The notes under the pieces: model-generated
The model's database searches: none
Told to the model about the DNA's origin: nothing
The model's input: the letters and a program-made list of their open reading frames with translations, nothing else
Position numbers and translations under genes: made by a program
Assembly: GCA_009993955.1 (NCBI GenBank)
Contig: JAACSL010000028.1
Location: 1-49,662 of the forward strand
DNA length: 49,662 nucleotides
From: Paraglaciecola sp.
GTDB taxonomy: Bacteria > Pseudomonadota > Gammaproteobacteria > Enterobacterales > Alteromonadaceae
Reading direction: 5' to 3'
In this document: in pieces, positions 1 to 9,392 of the stretch
Layout of the letters: each line of letters starts with the position of its first letter
Position numbering within the stretch: position 1 is the stretch's first letter

Positions 1-73
1 CCAAAGCCAGTGGAAACGGGCAATAAACCTGTTCCATGCCAACGCAGATGAGGCTTGGCATGGGGCGATATAA
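1..73 (+). CDS. C-terminal end of an unidentified protein (partial)
   Basis: A reading frame open from the window edge (first full codon at base 2) ends at TAA 71-73 and would encode the tail QWKRAINLFHANADEAWHGAI. A clear Rho-independent terminator follows about 20 bases later on the same strand, which is the main reason to believe a gene ends here. Only 23 codons are visible, so no family can be assigned. A 9-bp inverted repeat (CCATGCCAA / TTGGCATGG, 34-63) lies within this tail and may be chance. Confidence 0.4.
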   Translation, partial: QSQWKRAINLFHANADEAWHGAI

Positions 74-92
74 AATTAATTTCGTGGGGATC

Positions 93-118
93 CCTCAGGC
101 CTGAGGTGGTGTTTTTTT
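93..118 (+). terminator. Rho-independent terminator
   Basis: The perfect palindrome CCTCAGGCCTGAGG (93-106) is followed by a T-rich run (GTTTTTTT, 111-118) on the plus strand. It would end the plus-strand gene that stops at 73. It lies beyond the end of the convergent minus-strand gene at 182 but has no T-run in that direction. Confidence 0.65.
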
Positions 119-181
119 CTTAAACCAACGTTGCCTGAAGCGCTGCTTCACTGGCGCCTCTTCATCGTTTGCTTCTTTTTC

Positions 182-1570
182 TTATGCTTCTTCTATTGGT
201 TTTGGTTTTCTCAGCATATAAAACCATAATAAAAATGAGCCAACGCCGATGATGATTGCATTGACGCCAACAACCAAGGTGATCAGCAGTCCTGTGCTCA
301 TGGACTTTTTGTCCTCTGGTTTTTCTATAGGTTGCATTGATGCTGGTGGGGCAGGTAAATCGGTTGAGGTCGGCGTTTGTGCGTCAGCATTTTGTTCAAC
401 GTCGGGTGTCGCAGCCTCTGCTGTTGATTCGCCATTTGTCGCTGGTGTGAGGGGCTTTGGTGCCTCAGATAAAAAACTGTACTCTGGCACATCCAAGATG
501 AATTCACGACCATCCACTGTATTGCCATAAGCCGTCAGTTTGACTCGGTATACACCAAATTCATAATTGACGATGAGGTACTCACGCACATCAGCTGACA
601 TATCGGTGATGGAAAAGTTTTGGATATCTCCGTTGGGGAACCTGACCTTGCCATCAATAAGCAAGGTCGACATATCAACAAGTTCACGTTCTGCATCAAT
701 GAGTAGTTTGTGAAAACCCTTTCCTCCCCCATCCATTTCAACGGATATCTTGATGGGATTTGGATACAACATTAAATTCGGGTCGACTTGCTCTCGGGTA
801 AACATTGGGGTCGACACCGAAAATTTGGGTGTCCATTCTCCGTCGGCAATGGCTAGATTAAACTGACCAGTAAAAATACCATCTTGCGGCCGTTCATCCA
901 TGCCTTTACCGTTATCTTCAAAGGTAGCAATAAGTTGTGACTGCGCACCAAAATTATTGAAATTAGGATTATTGGTGCTGACAAACTCAATAGACAATTC
1001 AACGACATCACGAAACGCCGTGTAGTCGATGGGTTTGCCATCGTTGGTGAGATAGGCCGTTTGCTTGAGGATCTCCCCTGAAAAGATAATTTTTGGCAGC
1101 GGTTCAGCATGTAAAGAAATATCGCTGATCACCATCACTCGACTGTCAGGTAAAATTTGGCCAACAGCCTGCCATGGCCCTGGCGTAGGTTTTTTCAGGC
1201 TAACCATGTCGTAAGTCACCGTGTCATACCAAAATAATTCGGAGCCATCAGCCTGAGATTGGAATATTTTACTGCCGTCAGGTTTAACTAACACAACAGG
1301 AGGGCTGCCATATTCCCGGAAAAATATCATGGTTACTTCATCAACTTGGTAGTCAATGCGAAAACGGTTTTGTAACAGCTTAATGCTGTTTTGGTATTCG
1401 GAACCTAGTTGAGATAGGGGTGATGCAGGAGCTAGAGGTTTTGCTGGGCTGATGCCACTTACTGCAGATACAGCATCCGCTTGCCTTTGTGTTTGTGGTG
1501 TTAGTTGCTGCCAAGCAAAAGCTGGCGAACACAGCACCTTGCATAGCATGAGCATGAAGACCAGCTTCAT
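182..1570 (-). CDS. TIGR03503-type secreted/membrane-anchored protein
   Basis: This 462-residue protein is best started at the ATG at 1570, because an N-terminal signal sequence (MKLVFMLMLCKVLCSPAFAW) begins there. Starting further upstream adds a basic stretch that overlaps dnaQ. The body is beta-rich. A low-complexity linker rich in T, P, A and E follows, then one C-terminal membrane helix (ITLVVGVNAIIIGVGSFLLW) and a short basic tail (RKPKPIEEA). This fits a periplasmic domain tethered to the inner membrane. Overall appearance matches the TIGR03503 family of Alteromonadales, Vibrio and Shewanella. From memory, that family's distribution follows the GlyGly-CTERM/rhombosortase system; I cannot verify this here, but a GlyGly-CTERM protein is encoded at 15841. 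Molecular function is unknown. Confidence 0.7.
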   Translation of the reverse strand: MKLVFMLMLCKVLCSPAFAWQQLTPQTQRQADAVSAVSGISPAKPLAPASPLSQLGSEYQNSIKLLQNRFRIDYQVDEVTMIFFREYGSPPVVLVKPDGSKIFQSQADGSELFWYDTVTYDMVSLKKPTPGPWQAVGQILPDSRVMVISDISLHAEPLPKIIFSGEILKQTAYLTNDGKPIDYTAFRDVVELSIEFVSTNNPNFNNFGAQSQLIATFEDNGKGMDERPQDGIFTGQFNLAIADGEWTPKFSVSTPMFTREQVDPNLMLYPNPIKISVEMDGGGKGFHKLLIDAERELVDMSTLLIDGKVRFPNGDIQNFSITDMSADVREYLIVNYEFGVYRVKLTAYGNTVDGREFILDVPEYSFLSEAPKPLTPATNGESTAEAATPDVEQNADAQTPTSTDLPAPPASMQPIEKPEDKKSMSTGLLITLVVGVNAIIIGVGSFLLWFYMLRKPKPIEEA

Positions 1571-1640
1571 CCAACTGGCTTGACGGTTTATCACCAATGT
1601 TAGCCGTGACTTTTGCACAACGCGTACATCCGCCCTGAGT

Positions 1641-2348
1641 TTATTGACGCCAAATACAACTGCCACCTTTTTTCATCACCAAATCAAGTCGCTTTTCATG
1701 CTGTGCTAATTCATCGGCTGAAGCCATGACAACCTTTAGTGGTTTTCTATTAGTGGACAAACGTCGAATTGTTTCGACTTGCACGCCCCCTTGGTGATTG
1801 GCTTTACCACTTAAATTCAAGTCGGTTTGGCCACCAGTGATCATCAAATAAACATCAGCAAGAATTTCAGCGTCTAATAAAGCGCCATGTTTTTCACGAT
1901 GAGAGTTGTCGATGCCATACCGTTTACAAAGTGCATCTAGATTATTTTTTTGACCAGGGTGCAGCTGACGAGCCAGTTCTAAAGTATCCAGTACCGTACA
2001 AAACTCGGTGGTTTTTTGTAAGGCCATGCCACTCAAGCGCGCAAATTCAGCATCCATAAACCCCACATCAAAAGGGGCATTGTGAATCACTAATTGTGCA
2101 CCGCTAATAAACTCAACAAAATCTTTGGCAATCCGCTCAAAAACAGGCTTATCGGCCAAGTATTCATTGGTAATGCCGTGTACCTGAATCGCTTCTTGTT
2201 CAACGATGCGCTGCGGATTGATGTATACATGAAAGGTATTGCCGGTGAGTCGACGATTGAGCAGCTCCACACAGCCGATTTCGATAATTCGATGTCCCTG
2301 CTTGGGATCTAAACCTGTGGTTTCGGTATCAAGTACAATTTGGCGCAT
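1641..2348 (-). CDS. dnaQ: DNA polymerase III epsilon subunit (3'-5' proofreading exonuclease)
   Basis: DnaQ is the proofreading exonuclease of the replicative polymerase core and works with DnaE and HolE. All DEDDh exonuclease motifs are visible. Exo I is DTETTGLD near residue 7, Exo II is VIHNAPFDVGFMDAEF near residues 90-105, and Exo III is the HGALLDAEILADVY stretch with its His and Asp. The C-terminal region after about residue 185 corresponds to the part that binds DnaE. At 235 residues the length is normal. The gene is divergent from rnhA with about 80 bases between starts, the arrangement also known in E. coli, so the two probably share a promoter region. Confidence 0.97.
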   Translation of the reverse strand: MRQIVLDTETTGLDPKQGHRIIEIGCVELLNRRLTGNTFHVYINPQRIVEQEAIQVHGITNEYLADKPVFERIAKDFVEFISGAQLVIHNAPFDVGFMDAEFARLSGMALQKTTEFCTVLDTLELARQLHPGQKNNLDALCKRYGIDNSHREKHGALLDAEILADVYLMITGGQTDLNLSGKANHQGGVQVETIRRLSTNRKPLKVVMASADELAQHEKRLDLVMKKGGSCIWRQ

Positions 2349-2428
2349 AAACGTCTCTAATAAAATGTGCTAGTAATGCAAGTCGAGGTCATTATACTGC
2401 GCTCACTATATTTTTTTTGTATAAAACC

Positions 2429-2896
2429 ATGAAACACGTCGAAATTTTTACGGATGGCTCTTGCTTGGGGAATCCCGGCCCTGGAGGCTACGGAGCGGTG
2501 CTAAAATTTGCTAATCATCGCAAAACCCTGAGCCAAGGCTTTGTGCACACCACCAATAACCGTATGGAGTTACTGGCTACCATCGAAGCCTTGGCCTGTT
2601 TGACAGAAACCTGCAATGTGGATCTCACCACAGATAGTCAGTACGTGAAAAATGGCATTAACCAATGGATAAAAAATTGGCGCAAAAATGGCTGGCGCAC
2701 CGCCGACAAAAAACCGGTTAAAAACGTCGACTTATGGCAACGGTTGGATGAACAAGTTAATCGGCATAAGGTGAATTGGCATTGGGTGAAAGGACACTCT
2801 GGGCATCCTGAGAACGAAGCCTGTGACCAACTGGCCAGACAAGCAGCAGAGAGCAAAAACCAACTAGAGGACAAAGGGTTTAGTGCGTCGCTATAA
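2429..2896 (+). CDS. rnhA: Ribonuclease HI
   Basis: RNase HI cuts the RNA strand of RNA-DNA hybrids, removing primers and R-loops in the cytoplasm. The protein begins [20 protein letters not shown], the classic motif with the first catalytic Asp. [14 protein letters not shown] supplies the catalytic Glu, [10 protein letters not shown] the next Asp, and [15 protein letters not shown] the final Asp region. I chose the ATG at 2429 over a TTG four codons upstream because it gives the usual N-terminus; the product is 155 residues. It is divergent from dnaQ. Confidence 0.97.
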   Translation: MKHVEIFTDGSCLGNPGPGGYGAVLKFANHRKTLSQGFVHTTNNRMELLATIEALACLTETCNVDLTTDSQYVKNGINQWIKNWRKNGWRTADKKPVKNVDLWQRLDEQVNRHKVNWHWVKGHSGHPENEACDQLARQAAESKNQLEDKGFSASL

Positions 2897-3041
2897 GCTT
2901 AGATAAGACGTTTAATCAATTAAAAGCGCTGCATTTGTCTGCCACTAAAATCATTTAGCCAGCAGTTATTAGCCGTTAGATTTTACAAATTGTGTTATCC
3001 GCTGTTTCACTGCGCCGCACATGTCCGTTTGCCCCAACTGA

Positions 3042-3410
3042 CTATTTATCACTCCAAACAGCAAATTCGTTGCCGTTTACATCGCAAAAGTGAAAACGAC
3101 GACCGCCGGGGAACTCAAACACAGGTTTGATAATACTGCCACCGGCATGGATGATAGCTTGTTCTGTTTTAGCTAAATCTGCACTGTACAAAACCACCAA
3201 TACACTGCCTTGTTGCACACTCACTTGCTTATCTGATGAATATAAACCACCGTCTATTCCTGCCCCGACAATAGCGGCATAGTCATCGCCATAATCAACA
3301 AATGTCCAAGCAAATACTTGATTGAAAAAGGCTTTACTGGACGCCAGCGCTTTGACTGGAATTTCGATGTAATTAATTTTATGGTGGGCTTGCGATAAGT
3401 CTGTAGACAT
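3042..3410 (-). CDS. VOC (glyoxalase/bleomycin-resistance fold) family protein
   Basis: A 122-residue single-module vicinal-oxygen-chelate protein. It opens with INYIEIPVKALASSKAFFNQVFAW, typical of the first beta-alpha-beta unit, and ends with FPGGRRFHFCDVNGNEFAVW, where the Glu/His-type metal ligand usually lies. Members include glyoxalases, dioxygenases and resistance proteins. This short form usually dimerises. Nothing nearby indicates the substrate; the gene stands alone between rnhA and the NasS-like gene. Confidence 0.85.
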   Translation of the reverse strand: MSTDLSQAHHKINYIEIPVKALASSKAFFNQVFAWTFVDYGDDYAAIVGAGIDGGLYSSDKQVSVQQGSVLVVLYSADLAKTEQAIIHAGGSIIKPVFEFPGGRRFHFCDVNGNEFAVWSDK

Positions 3411-3571
3411 AAATAAAGGCTCGTAAATAAATTCAACTGGCCTAGCTTAGCGCGCTCAGCGAGTTCTTTCCCGCTTTTTTCAACACCCGACTTAACTTTT
3501 TCAATCCTGTTTTGCCCACCTAAAGTAGCAGCACATGTCAATTAAGTGGGGCATGGGTAGCGGGCGGTGGT

Positions 3572-4681
3572 TTACCCTGAGTGGCGAAAATAGCGCACTT
3601 GTTGATCCTCAAGATGTAAGCGCATTTGCTGATAGATATCTGGACGAAAAACGCGTTTAACCAGGTCATTTGGCACATTCACAGCACGCAATTGCCCCGC
3701 TTTCGACATGTGACTTAACAGCCACTCACCACGGATATATTCTGGCACATTGATGGATCCGTTGTTCGATTTGGAGAACTGGTTGTAGGAAGGAATGGCT
3801 CTGGGTGGCATGGAAATATGGGTCAAACAACTGCCGATCAACGATGGAGCAATCACGTCAACCGAGGTGTCTAGATAGTGGTCACTGGCCAACATGCGTG
3901 CGGCCTCAAATCGATTGGGAATCGACTCTAACCACATGCATGCTTGCTTCAATGCAGCACTTAGGGCAAGGACAGTATTGGGATGGCGTTTGTACCACGA
4001 TTCAACTATGCCAAGGACTTTTTCGGGTGAATCTTGCCAGATATCAAAAGATGTCAAAGCCGTCAAACCACAACCTGCCCTAACCGCCTTGGCATTCCAT
4101 GGCCCCCCAACACAACACCCGTCTATTTCACCGCTTTGCAAATAGGCAACCATGTTAGCCGGCGGCACAATACAAATTTCCACCTCGTCAGCGGTAATAT
4201 TGGCGGCAGCTAACCAATCCATTAACTGATAATAATGACAACTGTAGGGAAAAACCGTCGCAAACTTTAATTTGGCTAGTCCACGTTCTTGACGTTTAGC
4301 GATGACACGTTGCAGTAAATAAGCGGCAAGTGGCAGGGTTAAATGGCTGATCAGGTTGGCCTCAATAATTTCCTTGTGCAGTTTTTCCGACAAGGTGATG
4401 GCATTGCCATTTAAACTCAGTACCAAAGGCGTGATCACGGTACAGGCATCACATGCCAATCCCAAGGTGCTGGCCAAGGGCATCGGAGATAGCATTTGCG
4501 CAGCATGCAATACACCGTTGTGCAAATTATCCCGCAACGTTGTCCATGTATGCTGTTTTTGCAGTGTGACGTTTAGACCCCATTGACTAAAAAAACCCAA
4601 TTCTTTCGCCACCACCAATGGCGCAGAATCGGTTAAGGGGACAAACCCCAACGTAATATCAGTCTGCTCAGGCACAATCAT
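3572..4681 (-). CDS. CmpA/NrtA-family substrate-binding protein without signal peptide (NasS-like)
   Basis: The 369-residue product has the NrtA/CmpA nitrate/bicarbonate-binding fold: DITLGFVPLTDSAPLVVAKE at the N-terminus, then the FFSQWGLNV and EIDGCCVGGPWN stretches. It lacks a signal peptide, twin-arginine motif or lipobox, so it should be cytosolic. That matches NasS, the nitrate/nitrite sensor that holds the antiterminator NasT inactive, rather than an ABC-transporter periplasmic component. No nasT and no permease or ATPase gene lies within the window. The start is set at the ATG at 4681; a TTG four codons upstream (4693) is the alternative. Family assignment is firm, NasS function is inference. 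Confidence 0.75.
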   Translation of the reverse strand: MIVPEQTDITLGFVPLTDSAPLVVAKELGFFSQWGLNVTLQKQHTWTTLRDNLHNGVLHAAQMLSPMPLASTLGLACDACTVITPLVLSLNGNAITLSEKLHKEIIEANLISHLTLPLAAYLLQRVIAKRQERGLAKLKFATVFPYSCHYYQLMDWLAAANITADEVEICIVPPANMVAYLQSGEIDGCCVGGPWNAKAVRAGCGLTALTSFDIWQDSPEKVLGIVESWYKRHPNTVLALSAALKQACMWLESIPNRFEAARMLASDHYLDTSVDVIAPSLIGSCLTHISMPPRAIPSYNQFSKSNNGSINVPEYIRGEWLLSHMSKAGQLRAVNVPNDLVKRVFRPDIYQQMRLHLEDQQVRYFRHSG

Positions 4682-5145
4682 AGTCTGGTCCAATTAACGC
4701 TACGTTTACGACGTAACCACAACAAGTAATAAGACACCGCCACACTATTAAAGTTTGCTCCAAGACCCGAGTATTATTATGTCTACTGGTGTGGCATTTT
4801 GTCTGCTTTATTCAGTCAAGTGCAGGGGCATCTATTAAGCTAACATTCCGCATTCAACCTTTGTCCAGATTACATTGCAATCCTTGCGCCAATAGTCTTT
4901 AGCCCCTTTTGCTGATACAGAGAAGCGAAGTCCCGCTTGTCAGCGACTAAATACGTGCGAATGCACCAAACTGAAGCAGGTGTTTCGATGCTCTTCGCCA
5001 AAACGGGGTGGCGGCAAATAGTACAGTTTTCAAGCAACCCCAGACTATTTACCGCATCATGATCAAATCTAGATTGCTCTTGGTCTGTTGCTCAAGCTAT
5101 GCTGCGACCTTTATTACACCAATCTCTTTAGGAATTTGCACTAAC
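4682..5145. other. 464-bp intergenic region
   Basis: This stretch separates the divergent NasS-like and TraB genes and presumably holds both promoters. I see no convincing open frame, no RNA gene and no strong hairpin. A frame open upstream of the TraB start (from about 5008) lacks a plausible N-terminus and is treated as non-coding. Confidence 0.5.
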
Positions 5146-6006
5146 ATGAAGTTGATCAAAATTACCGCCCTTGCTGCTTTAGCGTCCCTCACTTTCACTG
5201 CACACGCAGCCTCAGTATGGAAAGTCAGCAATGACAAACACAGCCTTTACATCGGTGGCACCATTCACCTGCTCGCCCCAGAAGATTATCCTCTGCCAAC
5301 TGAATATGACACGGCGTTTGCTCAGGCTGACAAAGTGGTATTTGAAACCGATATGGTGGCAGTCAACAGTGTTGAATTTCAACAACAAATGTTTGCCAGT
5401 TTAATGTATTCCGATGGCACCACGGTGGACAAGGTATTAACAGCCCAAACCTATGCTGCACTTAAACAACATCTTGCCGAGCGCAATATTCCCATTGAGG
5501 CCATGGCAAGTCTGAAACCAAGTTTAATTGCGGTCACGCTCAGCGTGATTGAAATGCAAGCCCTCGGATTTACCAGTGAAGGCGTCGACCAATTTTACTC
5601 GAATAAAGCCACAGTAGCGGGCAAACCCCAAGCATGGCTTGAAACCCCCGAGCAGCAAATTGCCTTTCTTGCTGATCTTGGCAAAGAAGATGAGAGTGGC
5701 ATGATTGATTATTCATTGCGTGACATCAAGAAAATGCCAACCATGATCAATGACTTGCGCACAAGTTGGCGCGACGGAGACATGCAAACCATGGCAAAGG
5801 TTGCTATCGATAGTTTCAAAGCCGATTATCCACAAATCTATGAAGATTTATTGGTGGCGCGTAACCAAAACTGGTTACCACAAATCGAAACAATGTTGGG
5901 CGACCAAGCTGTTGAGTTCATTATGGTCGGTGCCCTGCACTTAGCCGGTCCAGACAGCGTACTGACCCAGCTTGCCGCCAAGGGTTATAAAATCGAAAAA
6001 CTCTAG
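5146..6006 (+). CDS. TraB/GumN family protein, secreted
   Basis: The start at 5146 gives an ideal signal peptide (MKLIKITALAALASLTFTAHA) directly followed by SVWKVSNDKHSLYIGGTIHLL. The two hallmarks of the TraB/GumN/PrgY family are present: the GGTIHLL motif near the N-terminus and MVGALHLAGPDSVL near the C-terminus. The Tiki branch of this fold consists of metalloproteases, so a periplasmic hydrolase is possible, but bacterial members are uncharacterised. The product is 286 residues, a usual length. It converges on the DJ-1 gene with only 12 bases between the stops. Confidence 0.85.
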   Translation: MKLIKITALAALASLTFTAHAASVWKVSNDKHSLYIGGTIHLLAPEDYPLPTEYDTAFAQADKVVFETDMVAVNSVEFQQQMFASLMYSDGTTVDKVLTAQTYAALKQHLAERNIPIEAMASLKPSLIAVTLSVIEMQALGFTSEGVDQFYSNKATVAGKPQAWLETPEQQIAFLADLGKEDESGMIDYSLRDIKKMPTMINDLRTSWRDGDMQTMAKVAIDSFKADYPQIYEDLLVARNQNWLPQIETMLGDQAVEFIMVGALHLAGPDSVLTQLAAKGYKIEKL

Positions 6007-6018
6007 GTACTCTATCGC

Positions 6019-6600
6019 TTAATCTGGCTGCCAAGCATAATCCATTTGCCTGGCAGTTTTTATGGCTAACAATTGCCCAGCAAGGGTTGTCAGCAAATGC
6101 AAACTCATATCGATACCTGCGGAAATCCCGGCTGAGGTTATCACCCGTCCCTGTTCTACCCATCTTTGCTGCTCAACGACATGTAAGTTTGGATAGGCCT
6201 CGCGTAAATCGGCAATGTCTTCCCAATGTGTGGTCACGCTCAGGTTGTTAAGCACACCGGCTTGTGCCAATAAAAAAGCCCCCGTGCATACTGAAGCCAC
6301 ATAAGTAGATTGTGCCGCTGTATGTTTAATCCATTGAATCACTTGTGGTTTTTGTAGTTCAGCGCTGTGTATCCCACCCACGACTATTAACACATCAATG
6401 TGCGGATGTTGCTGGATGCTGAAATGCGGATTCACACTGTAGCTCGCGCGGGCAATAACAGGTGAAGTCGATTCAGCCACTAAAAACACCTGGCTTATGT
6501 TTGCCGCTGATTGAAGGCGCTTGGCCGTGGCAAACACCTCAAATGGTCCAGAAAAATCTAAAACTTCAGCGTGCTCATAAATGTAAATACCAATATTCAT
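6019..6600 (-). CDS. DJ-1/PfpI family protein
   Basis: A 193-residue protein of the class I glutamine amidotransferase-like fold. The nucleophile elbow is SVCTGAFLLAQAG with the conserved Cys. The segment VTTHWEDIADLREAYPNLHV and the ending RVITSAGISAGIDMSLHLL match the GlxA/isocyanide-hydratase branch. No AraC-type DNA-binding domain is attached, so it is an enzyme or redox/glyoxalase-like protein rather than a regulator. The ATG at 6600 is preferred over a GTG two codons upstream. It is divergent from moeA. Confidence 0.85.
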   Translation of the reverse strand: MNIGIYIYEHAEVLDFSGPFEVFATAKRLQSAANISQVFLVAESTSPVIARASYSVNPHFSIQQHPHIDVLIVVGGIHSAELQKPQVIQWIKHTAAQSTYVASVCTGAFLLAQAGVLNNLSVTTHWEDIADLREAYPNLHVVEQQRWVEQGRVITSAGISAGIDMSLHLLTTLAGQLLAIKTARQMDYAWQPD

Positions 6601-6682
6601 TGCCACCTAAACCCTGCGTCGTTTGCTCCTAACATACTAAAACTTACCCTATCGTCGAACGCGATTTTTTGCCATAGTACGC

Positions 6683-6697
6683 AGCTAAATTTTAGCT
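6683..6697. promoter_or_regulatory. Palindrome between DJ-1 and moeA genes
   Basis: AGCTAAATTTTAGCT is a 7-bp inverted repeat around one central base, about 20 bases upstream of the moeA ATG and 80 bases from the divergent DJ-1 gene. It could be an operator or a 5' UTR hairpin. I see no known molybdenum cofactor riboswitch fold here. AT-rich palindromes also arise by chance. Confidence 0.25.
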
Positions 6698-6717
6698 GAA
6701 TAATAAAAATCCTGAGA

Positions 6718-7965
6718 ATGTCTGTGAGTACAGTTGAACATTGTGAAATGCCTGGTCTGTTGCCCCTTAACGCAGCTATTCGCCGTATCGTTGAGCAAGT
6801 AGATGCGGTACTAGACACCGAGTATGTGTCGTTGTACGCCGCCAACAATCGAGTCATCGCCCACGATGTTGTGTCGACGATTAATGTGCCACCGGCGGAT
6901 AACTCTGCCATGGACGGTTATGCCTTGCGGGCGGCCGATTTAAACACTCATGCAACACTCACCCAAGTAGGCACCGCTTTGGCTGGTTTACCCTTTGTGG
7001 GCGAGTTACAGACTGGGCAATGTGTGCGCATTATGACGGGGGCCATTATCCCTCATGGGGCAGACAGCGTTGAGATGCAAGAAAATACCGAAGTCAGGGA
7101 TCAGCAAGTTAGGTTTTTACAAAACATCGACGTCGGTCAGAATATTCGTCGCTCGGGCAGTGACATTGCTAACCAGCAATTAGTCATTCAGGCAGGTACC
7201 CGCTTACACGGGGCTCACCTAGCCTTACTCGCGTCTATCGGCCAAGCACAAGTGCTACTGCGTCGTAAACTACGCGTGGCTCTCTTAGCCACTGGCGACG
7301 AATTAAAACCGCCGGGCATGCCCTTGACCCCCGGTGCGATTTTTGAAACCAACAGTTATGCCTTGCACGCATTATTGCAAGATCTCAATGTCGAGGTGCT
7401 CAATTATGGCATAGTCGGTGATGACAAAGACAGTTTACGGCAAGCTTTCAACACCGCTGACCAACAGTGTGATTTAGTGATTTCATGTGGTGGCGTATCA
7501 GTGGGTGATGCCGACTTTGTGAAAGATATTCTTGCTGAACTTGGCAACATCAATTTTTGGAAAGTCGCCATTAAACCGGGTAAACCTTTTGCTTTTGGGC
7601 GTCTCAGACAAGCTTGGTTCTGTGGTCTGCCAGGGAATCCCGTATCGAGTTTTGTGACATTTGAACAACTCGTTACCCCGTTGATCAAAGTATTGAGTGG
7701 TCAAAAAGACAGTGCCGCAATGCCACGTTACTATGCGGCTAAAGCAGCCACTACTATCCGTAAACGCCCTGGTCGCATGGATTTTCAGCGTGCGTGGAGT
7801 CAATACGACGAACTCGGAACACTTCGGGTAACGCCCGTGGGGAGTCAAAGTTCTGGGGTAATGAGTTCGTTAACCAATGCCAATTGCTACGTGGTGCTGG
7901 AGCAGGAACAAGGTGATGTAGAGGCCAACAGCATGGTGAATATCCTCCCTTTTAAGCATAATTAA
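6718..7965 (+). CDS. moeA: Molybdopterin molybdotransferase
   Basis: MoeA inserts molybdate into adenylylated molybdopterin, the last common step of molybdenum cofactor synthesis. Seen motifs are PPADNSAMDGYAL near residue 60, the MPT-binding SCGGVSVGDADF near residue 260, and GLPGNPVSSFVTF near residue 300. These are followed by the C-terminal domain. The length of 415 residues is normal. Its stop overlaps the start of the following MATE gene (TAATG), so the two are translationally coupled. The ATG at 6718 sits just before the usual N-terminal segment. Confidence 0.95.
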   Translation: MSVSTVEHCEMPGLLPLNAAIRRIVEQVDAVLDTEYVSLYAANNRVIAHDVVSTINVPPADNSAMDGYALRAADLNTHATLTQVGTALAGLPFVGELQTGQCVRIMTGAIIPHGADSVEMQENTEVRDQQVRFLQNIDVGQNIRRSGSDIANQQLVIQAGTRLHGAHLALLASIGQAQVLLRRKLRVALLATGDELKPPGMPLTPGAIFETNSYALHALLQDLNVEVLNYGIVGDDKDSLRQAFNTADQQCDLVISCGGVSVGDADFVKDILAELGNINFWKVAIKPGKPFAFGRLRQAWFCGLPGNPVSSFVTFEQLVTPLIKVLSGQKDSAAMPRYYAAKAATTIRKRPGRMDFQRAWSQYDELGTLRVTPVGSQSSGVMSSLTNANCYVVLEQEQGDVEANSMVNILPFKHN

Positions 7966-9392
7966 TGTTTAAGGTGACACCGGCAAAACATCAGTATCCA
8001 CTTTTAACTCTGACTAATAAGAAGAATGGTGTGGCATTTAAATCTGAATTAAAAACCATTGTACAACTGGCTTGGCCCTTATTGATTGCGCAGATCACAC
8101 AAACCTTGATGGGCGTATCTGATACCATTATGGCCGGTCGTTATTCGGCCGACGATATGGCCGCCGTTGCCATTGGTTTTGGTTTTACTCTCCCTGTCAT
8201 TGTTTTTATCCAAGGTATCACCTTGGCTCTACCGCCAATTTTGTCGCGCTTTAATGGCGCCAAACAAGGTGACAAAGTGGCAAATTACACACAACAAATG
8301 GCTTGGTTAAGTCTGTTGTTTGCCAGTGGCGCCGTGTTATTTGCCTTCATGTTTGAGCCCATTTTGTATTGGGTGCCCATGGATGAACATTTACGTTCCA
8401 TCACCATTAATTACATCCAATATTTGCTCTACAGCATGCCTGCTTTTGCTTTGTATCAGGTATTGCGCAATTACTGTGAAGGATTATCAATTACCAAACC
8501 CAGCATGATCATAATGGGCATTGGCTTATTGGTGAATATTCCCGCTAATTATGTGCTGATCTATGGCAAGTTTGGCTTACCTGAACTTGGCGGCGCTGGT
8601 TGTGGGCTGGCAACCGCGCTGGTGTTTGTGGCGATGCTTATCGCTACTTTGTTTTACAGTCTCGGCTCAACAACACTAAAGCCTTATGCACTGCTGACCA
8701 AACTCTACCTACCGAGTTGGCAACCACTGAGAGAATGTTTGGCACTCGGTTTACCCATCGCGATGACGATTTTGTTTGAAGTGACCTTGTTTGCTGTGGT
8801 GGCGGTGTTGCTCGCGCCCTTTGGCTCCACTGCCGTGGCGGCACATCAAATAGCCTTAAATTTCTCAGCCCTGATGTTTATGATCCCCTTAAGCATTGGT
8901 ATGGCAACCAGCATTCGTATTGGTTTTCTATTGGGCGAACGGCGTGCCGACCAAGCTAAAGTCGCCACCCAGTGTGCTTTTGTCTTAGGCGTCAGTATTG
9001 CGTTGTTTACTGCATCGTTTACCGTGGTGGCGAGGCATTATATTGCGCGTTTATACAGCATTGATCTTGCTGTGGTTGAACTCGCCGCCAGTTTATTGCT
9101 ATTGGCCTCTATGTTCCAATTCTCCGACGCTATTCAAGTGATTTCGGGTACCGCACTACGCGGTTACAAAGATACTAAGTGGATGTTTTATTTGAGTTTT
9201 ATATCCTACTGGTTAGTAGGCATGACCATCGGATGTATTCTGGGCCTAACTGATTGGATTGTGCCGAAAATGGCGGGCGCTGGCTTCTGGATTGGATTTA
9301 TCTGCGGTTTGAGCACCGCCGCCGTATTACTGGGTTTACGCCTTAAACATATTCAAAAACACCCTATGGAACATATCTATGCAGCTAATTGA
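7965..9392 (+). CDS. MATE family multidrug efflux transporter (NorM-like)
   Basis: A 475-residue inner-membrane protein with about 12 hydrophobic segments. The N-terminal motif ELKTIVQLAWPLLIAQITQT followed by MGVSDTIMAGRYSADDMAAVAIG is typical of NorM-type Na+ or H+ coupled exporters. It starts on the ATG that overlaps moeA's stop, and its 3' end overlaps the MOSC gene by 14 bases. Co-transcription with two molybdenum-cofactor-related genes is unusual for a drug exporter, but nothing in the protein itself points to a Mo-related substrate. Confidence 0.92.
   Translation: MFKVTPAKHQYPLLTLTNKKNGVAFKSELKTIVQLAWPLLIAQITQTLMGVSDTIMAGRYSADDMAAVAIGFGFTLPVIVFIQGITLALPPILSRFNGAKQGDKVANYTQQMAWLSLLFASGAVLFAFMFEPILYWVPMDEHLRSITINYIQYLLYSMPAFALYQVLRNYCEGLSITKPSMIIMGIGLLVNIPANYVLIYGKFGLPELGGAGCGLATALVFVAMLIATLFYSLGSTTLKPYALLTKLYLPSWQPLRECLALGLPIAMTILFEVTLFAVVAVLLAPFGSTAVAAHQIALNFSALMFMIPLSIGMATSIRIGFLLGERRADQAKVATQCAFVLGVSIALFTASFTVVARHYIARLYSIDLAVVELAASLLLLASMFQFSDAIQVISGTALRGYKDTKWMFYLSFISYWLVGMTIGCILGLTDWIVPKMAGAGFWIGFICGLSTAAVLLGLRLKHIQKHPMEHIYAAN

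Noticed and set aside
34-63. 9-bp inverted repeat CCATGCCAA/TTGGCATGG at the window start
   Set aside because: It lies within a probable coding tail, has a 12-base loop and no T-run; the real terminator follows at 93-118.
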